A stretch of DNA of 64,000 nt from Spirosoma utsteinense (GTDB taxonomy: Bacteria > Bacteroidota > Bacteroidia > Cytophagales > Spirosomataceae): assembly GCF_014282275.1 (NCBI RefSeq), contig NZ_VFIA01000002.1:1-64000 (forward strand), in the 5' to 3' direction. Positions 61,525 to 64,000 of the stretch are shown here, one piece after another. Numbering within the stretch: the first letter of the stretch is position 1; the number at the start of each line of letters is the position of its first letter. The position numbers were made by a program, and so were the translations under genes. The notes under the pieces were generated by a model. That model had not been told where the DNA came from. It did no database searches and saw nothing but the letters and a program-made list of their open reading frames with translations.

Positions 61525-61978
61525 CGGTAAGCAGGTTTTATTACGTCAGTAACTCGATTTATTTCTAAATGTTAGCGCTATTTAGTAGGCGTAGCTACCA
61601 TTTTATCGCTTTCCAATCCTATTTCATTGGCCTTTATCCGGCATTCGTCGGAATTAACGGGTGGACATTGATCGATCACAGTATGTTTGACTACTCGAAC
61701 CAAAGCGTAAGTCGCGGCTATAATACCATTCAACGCTGAGGATCGATGAATTTAGTGGTTTGCCAGCACAAAATGGTTACAATGTATCAAACCTTATGAC
61801 CAAACGAAAATCTGTTTTATTCGCCTTTGGACTGTTACTTTCAATACGTAGCCGGCTTACGAAGCGATTCGACACAAACGAGCAGAACATCAAGTAACTA
61901 GCTTTTTTAAATCAGTCGCTATCTTAACCTGATGGGTGCAAATCAAACGCCCTACGACCCACTTAGTAGCTCACACAC
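61525..61978 (+). other. Intergenic region between divergent genes
   Basis: About 450 bp, AT-rich. The only ORF of note is a 33-residue one at 61796-61897 (plus strand) with a short Lys-Arg then hydrophobic start, like a stub of a signal peptide. It is too short to call a gene and may be a decayed remnant. Promoters for the GNAT gene and the sensor-kinase operon should lie here; I found no convincing motif. Confidence 0.35.
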
Positions 61979-63457
61979 ATGACCCGCGAACAATTGATCG
62001 GCACCATTGGCAAAAACGGTCGACGCCTTAAAATGCGGGCGTCAGATATGTCAAATTTCGACTTTAGCGGTCTCGACCTGACGGGAGCCGACCTACGGTT
62101 TTCGAACCTGGCCCGCGCCAACTTCAGGGGTTCGGTATTACGACAGGCCGACTTAAGCTTTTCTGACCTGAACGAAGCTGATTTCACCGACGCTGACCTC
62201 TACGAAGCCAACCTTAGCTTTAGCGGTCTGGAGGGCACTAACCTGACGGGAGCCAATGTCGAAGGCGCGAAGTTTAATTTTTCGGGGCGAAGCCATTACC
62301 GGCCCGAACCGATCCGCCCCGAACCAATTACCCTTACCACAATTCTGCAAAAACCGGGGTGGGGAACGCTTATTGGGATGATACTGGGAGCATTGTTGAT
62401 TTACGGCTGTAACGCCGTGGTTTATTTTACCAACCTGATCTGGATCACCAAAGACCCGCTTATGGCTGGCCTTTACCAGTTTATCATTATCCAGAATATC
62501 GTTGATGGTGCCGTTGTATTCCTACTGACCTGGTCATTGGTCACCTGGCTGACTACTCGTTTTCAGACCATCTGGAAACGACATCTGTTTGTGAGTGTGG
62601 TCGTGGTTCTTGGCTTTTTCAGTCTCAACACCCTACTCTACTACTGGCTGGGGAAAGAGAGTGTTGACGCCTTATTAAAACGGCCGGAATTCACCACCGA
62701 GAGCGCCCCCTGGTATTTTTATATACTTGGCAACCTGCTCATTACCAACATCTTTCTATACGTTCTACAGGAAGGCCGTCAACTGACGCGTAAGCTTTCT
62801 GAGCAGGAATTTCAATTACTGAACCTGGAGAAACTGAAAACGCGCGCTGAACTGGATGCACTACAGGCCAAGATCAATCCGCATTTTTTGTATAATGCCT
62901 TGAACAGTATTGCCAGTCTGGTGCACGAAAACCCCGATCAGGCAGAAGAAATGACCTTGTTGCTGTCCAAGTTATTTCGCTACTCGACCGGGCGGGACGG
63001 GGAGCTATTCGGGACACTGTCCGACGAGCTGGAGATGGTTAGTACTTATTTGCAGGTAGAACAGGTACGCTTTGGCAACCGGCTCACCTTCAGCGTCGAC
63101 GTAGCTAACCCCGCCCTCAACGAGCTACGGTTACCTCAATTCCTGCTCCAGCCAATTGTCGAAAACGCCATTAAACATGGCATTGCCAAACGGGCCGACT
63201 CTGGCCGGATCGACGTTCGGATTTACGAAAAAAATGGAGAACTTCATTTATGCGTTCATGATAACGGCCCGGCTTTTCCTGATGATATGGGTGGCGGCTA
63301 TGGGCTGCGAAGTATTCAGGATAAGCTCAAACTGCTTTATACCGACGACGCCCGCGTTGAACTTCAAAACTGGCCGATCAAGCAAGTCTTGGTTTCCATT
63401 CAGATGAGCAAGTTGAAAAATAGTGTCAATGACACCCGAATGACAAGTGATCACTAA
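61979..63457 (+). CDS. Pentapeptide-repeat / LytS-type membrane histidine kinase
   Basis: A 492-residue sensor kinase. Residues ~24-103 are pentapeptide repeats (Ala-Asp/Asn-Leu-x-x pattern: Leu-Thr-Gly-Ala-Asp, Leu-Asn-Glu-Ala-Asp, Leu-Tyr-Glu-Ala-Asn). Four membrane helices follow (~128-150, 165-190, 203-225, 246-263) and a short coiled coil (~265-298). The His_kinase domain has the phosphoacceptor His302 in Ile-Asn-Pro-His-Phe-Leu-Tyr-Asn-Ala-Leu-Asn. The ATPase domain has the N box Gln-Pro-Ile-Val-Glu-Asn-Ala-Ile-Lys-His-Gly. The family works with LytTR regulators, and such a gene starts 42 bp downstream. The pentapeptide module fused to a LytS-type kinase is not the usual sensor part; it should lie in the cytoplasm. 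Confidence 0.92.
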   Translation: MTREQLIGTIGKNGRRLKMRASDMSNFDFSGLDLTGADLRFSNLARANFRGSVLRQADLSFSDLNEADFTDADLYEANLSFSGLEGTNLTGANVEGAKFNFSGRSHYRPEPIRPEPITLTTILQKPGWGTLIGMILGALLIYGCNAVVYFTNLIWITKDPLMAGLYQFIIIQNIVDGAVVFLLTWSLVTWLTTRFQTIWKRHLFVSVVVVLGFFSLNTLLYYWLGKESVDALLKRPEFTTESAPWYFYILGNLLITNIFLYVLQEGRQLTRKLSEQEFQLLNLEKLKTRAELDALQAKINPHFLYNALNSIASLVHENPDQAEEMTLLLSKLFRYSTGRDGELFGTLSDELEMVSTYLQVEQVRFGNRLTFSVDVANPALNELRLPQFLLQPIVENAIKHGIAKRADSGRIDVRIYEKNGELHLCVHDNGPAFPDDMGGGYGLRSIQDKLKLLYTDDARVELQNWPIKQVLVSIQMSKLKNSVNDTRMTSDH

Positions 63458-63499
63458 CGAAATGGGTTGTCTTCTTTCTTCATTCCTCACTCACTGACC

Positions 63500-64000
63500 A
63501 TGCACCTCCCGCTCAAAACTATCCTCATCGACGACGAACCCCTGGCTATCAGCCGCCTGCGCCGTTTGTTAGGTAAACACCGTGATACATTCGAGGTTGT
63601 TGGCGAAGCGCTCAACGGAGCCGAGGGGCTGACGCTTATTGAAGCCCAACGACCGGACGTTATTTTCCTGGATATCGAAATGCCACTACTCAATGGCTTT
63701 GAGATGCTGGCTCGCCTGAATGCCATGCCGATCGTGGTTTTTGCCACCGCATTCGATCAATATGCCATCCGGGCTTTTGAAGAAAATTCAGTCGACTACC
63801 TCCTCAAACCTATTGAAGCCGAGCGGCTGGCCCGGACGGCCCGTAAAATCAGGGCATTGGTTGAACACAGTACCACCGACCAACCGGGAATGAATCCGTC
63901 GGCCACCGACAACATGATCCGGTTGCTGGCGCAGATGCAGCCCAGAAAGGAGATCTATTCCTTGTCGGTAAAAACGGGGGACAAGATCAGGCTGGTCCCC
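63500..64000 (+). CDS. LytTR-type response regulator (3' end outside the window)
   Basis: Partial: 167 codons are visible and the frame runs past the window end. The receiver domain is canonical, with Asp11-Asp12, phosphoacceptor Asp58 (Phe-Leu-Asp-Ile-Glu-Met-Pro), Thr83 and Lys103 (Leu-Leu-Lys-Pro-Ile). The last ~20 residues (Ile-Tyr-Ser-Leu-Ser-Val-Lys-Thr-Gly-Asp-Lys-Ile) look like the start of a LytTR DNA-binding domain. It should be phosphorylated by the kinase 42 bp upstream. The target genes are unknown. Confidence 0.92.
   Translation, partial: MHLPLKTILIDDEPLAISRLRRLLGKHRDTFEVVGEALNGAEGLTLIEAQRPDVIFLDIEMPLLNGFEMLARLNAMPIVVFATAFDQYAIRAFEENSVDYLLKPIEAERLARTARKIRALVEHSTTDQPGMNPSATDNMIRLLAQMQPRKEIYSLSVKTGDKIRLVP

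Overview
The window looks like chromosomal DNA of a gliding-type member of the Bacteroidota, most likely order Cytophagales (Spirosoma-like). This is an inference from gene content: two PorP/SprF proteins, an OmpA/TPR/PD40 protein, three cargo proteins with type IX secretion sorting domains (two CHU_C type B, one type A), and LytS/LytTR signalling. Coding DNA is moderately GC-rich and intergenic DNA is clearly AT-rich. I saw no rRNA, tRNA, CRISPR array or insertion sequence.

Layout. 1-6.7 kb: housekeeping and miscellaneous genes (lipoprotein, secreted beta-propeller/phosphoesterase, alpha/beta hydrolase, two small acidic ORFs, DoxX protein, a lone sufB). 7.1-24.7 kb: a large exopolysaccharide (EPS) locus. 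It opens with two degenerate receiver modules, one free and one fused to the priming sugar-phosphate transferase, followed by four glycosyltransferases and a Wzy/WaaL-like polymerase on the plus strand. A fucosyltransferase, a GT61-like protein and an Sfp-type phosphopantetheinyl transferase follow on the minus strand. Then come an FkbM methyltransferase, two secreted T9SS cargo proteins (one a glycoside hydrolase), a flippase and a GT61 transferase. 25-38.9 kb: a tight minus-strand operon reading TolC-like protein, Wzz/Wzc-like chain-length protein, a 2242-residue NRPS-PKS-aminotransferase hybrid and a 1364-residue NRPS with thioesterase. Gaps are 10, 32 and 6 bp, so EPS-export-type genes and a natural-product assembly line appear to be co-transcribed. 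39.5-58.9 kb: an AAA ATPase, then a surface block (SprF-like, OmpA/TPR/PD40, SprF-like, a ~3100-residue repeat adhesin) and a TolB-like/beta-barrel outer-membrane protein. 59-64 kb: FAD oxidoreductase, cytidylate kinase, GNAT acetyltransferase, and a LytS-type sensor kinase fused to pentapeptide repeats with its LytTR-type regulator, which is cut by the window end.

How it may work together. The priming transferase starts a lipid-linked glycan, the glycosyltransferases extend it, the flippase and polymerase assemble it, and the Wzz-like protein controls chain length. The usual Wza exporter is not in the window, and a short TolC-like protein sits in its place. The assembly line (A-PCP-KS-AT-ACP-aminotransferase, then C-A-PCP-TE) is predicted to join one amino acid, one malonate unit converted to a beta-amino group, and a second amino acid. 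The phosphopantetheinyl transferase inside the EPS locus could activate its carrier domains. Whether the small product decorates the glycan, is exported with it, or is merely co-regulated cannot be told from sequence. This NRPS-PKS/EPS hybrid locus, with its degenerate receiver control modules, is the best candidate here for an undescribed system.
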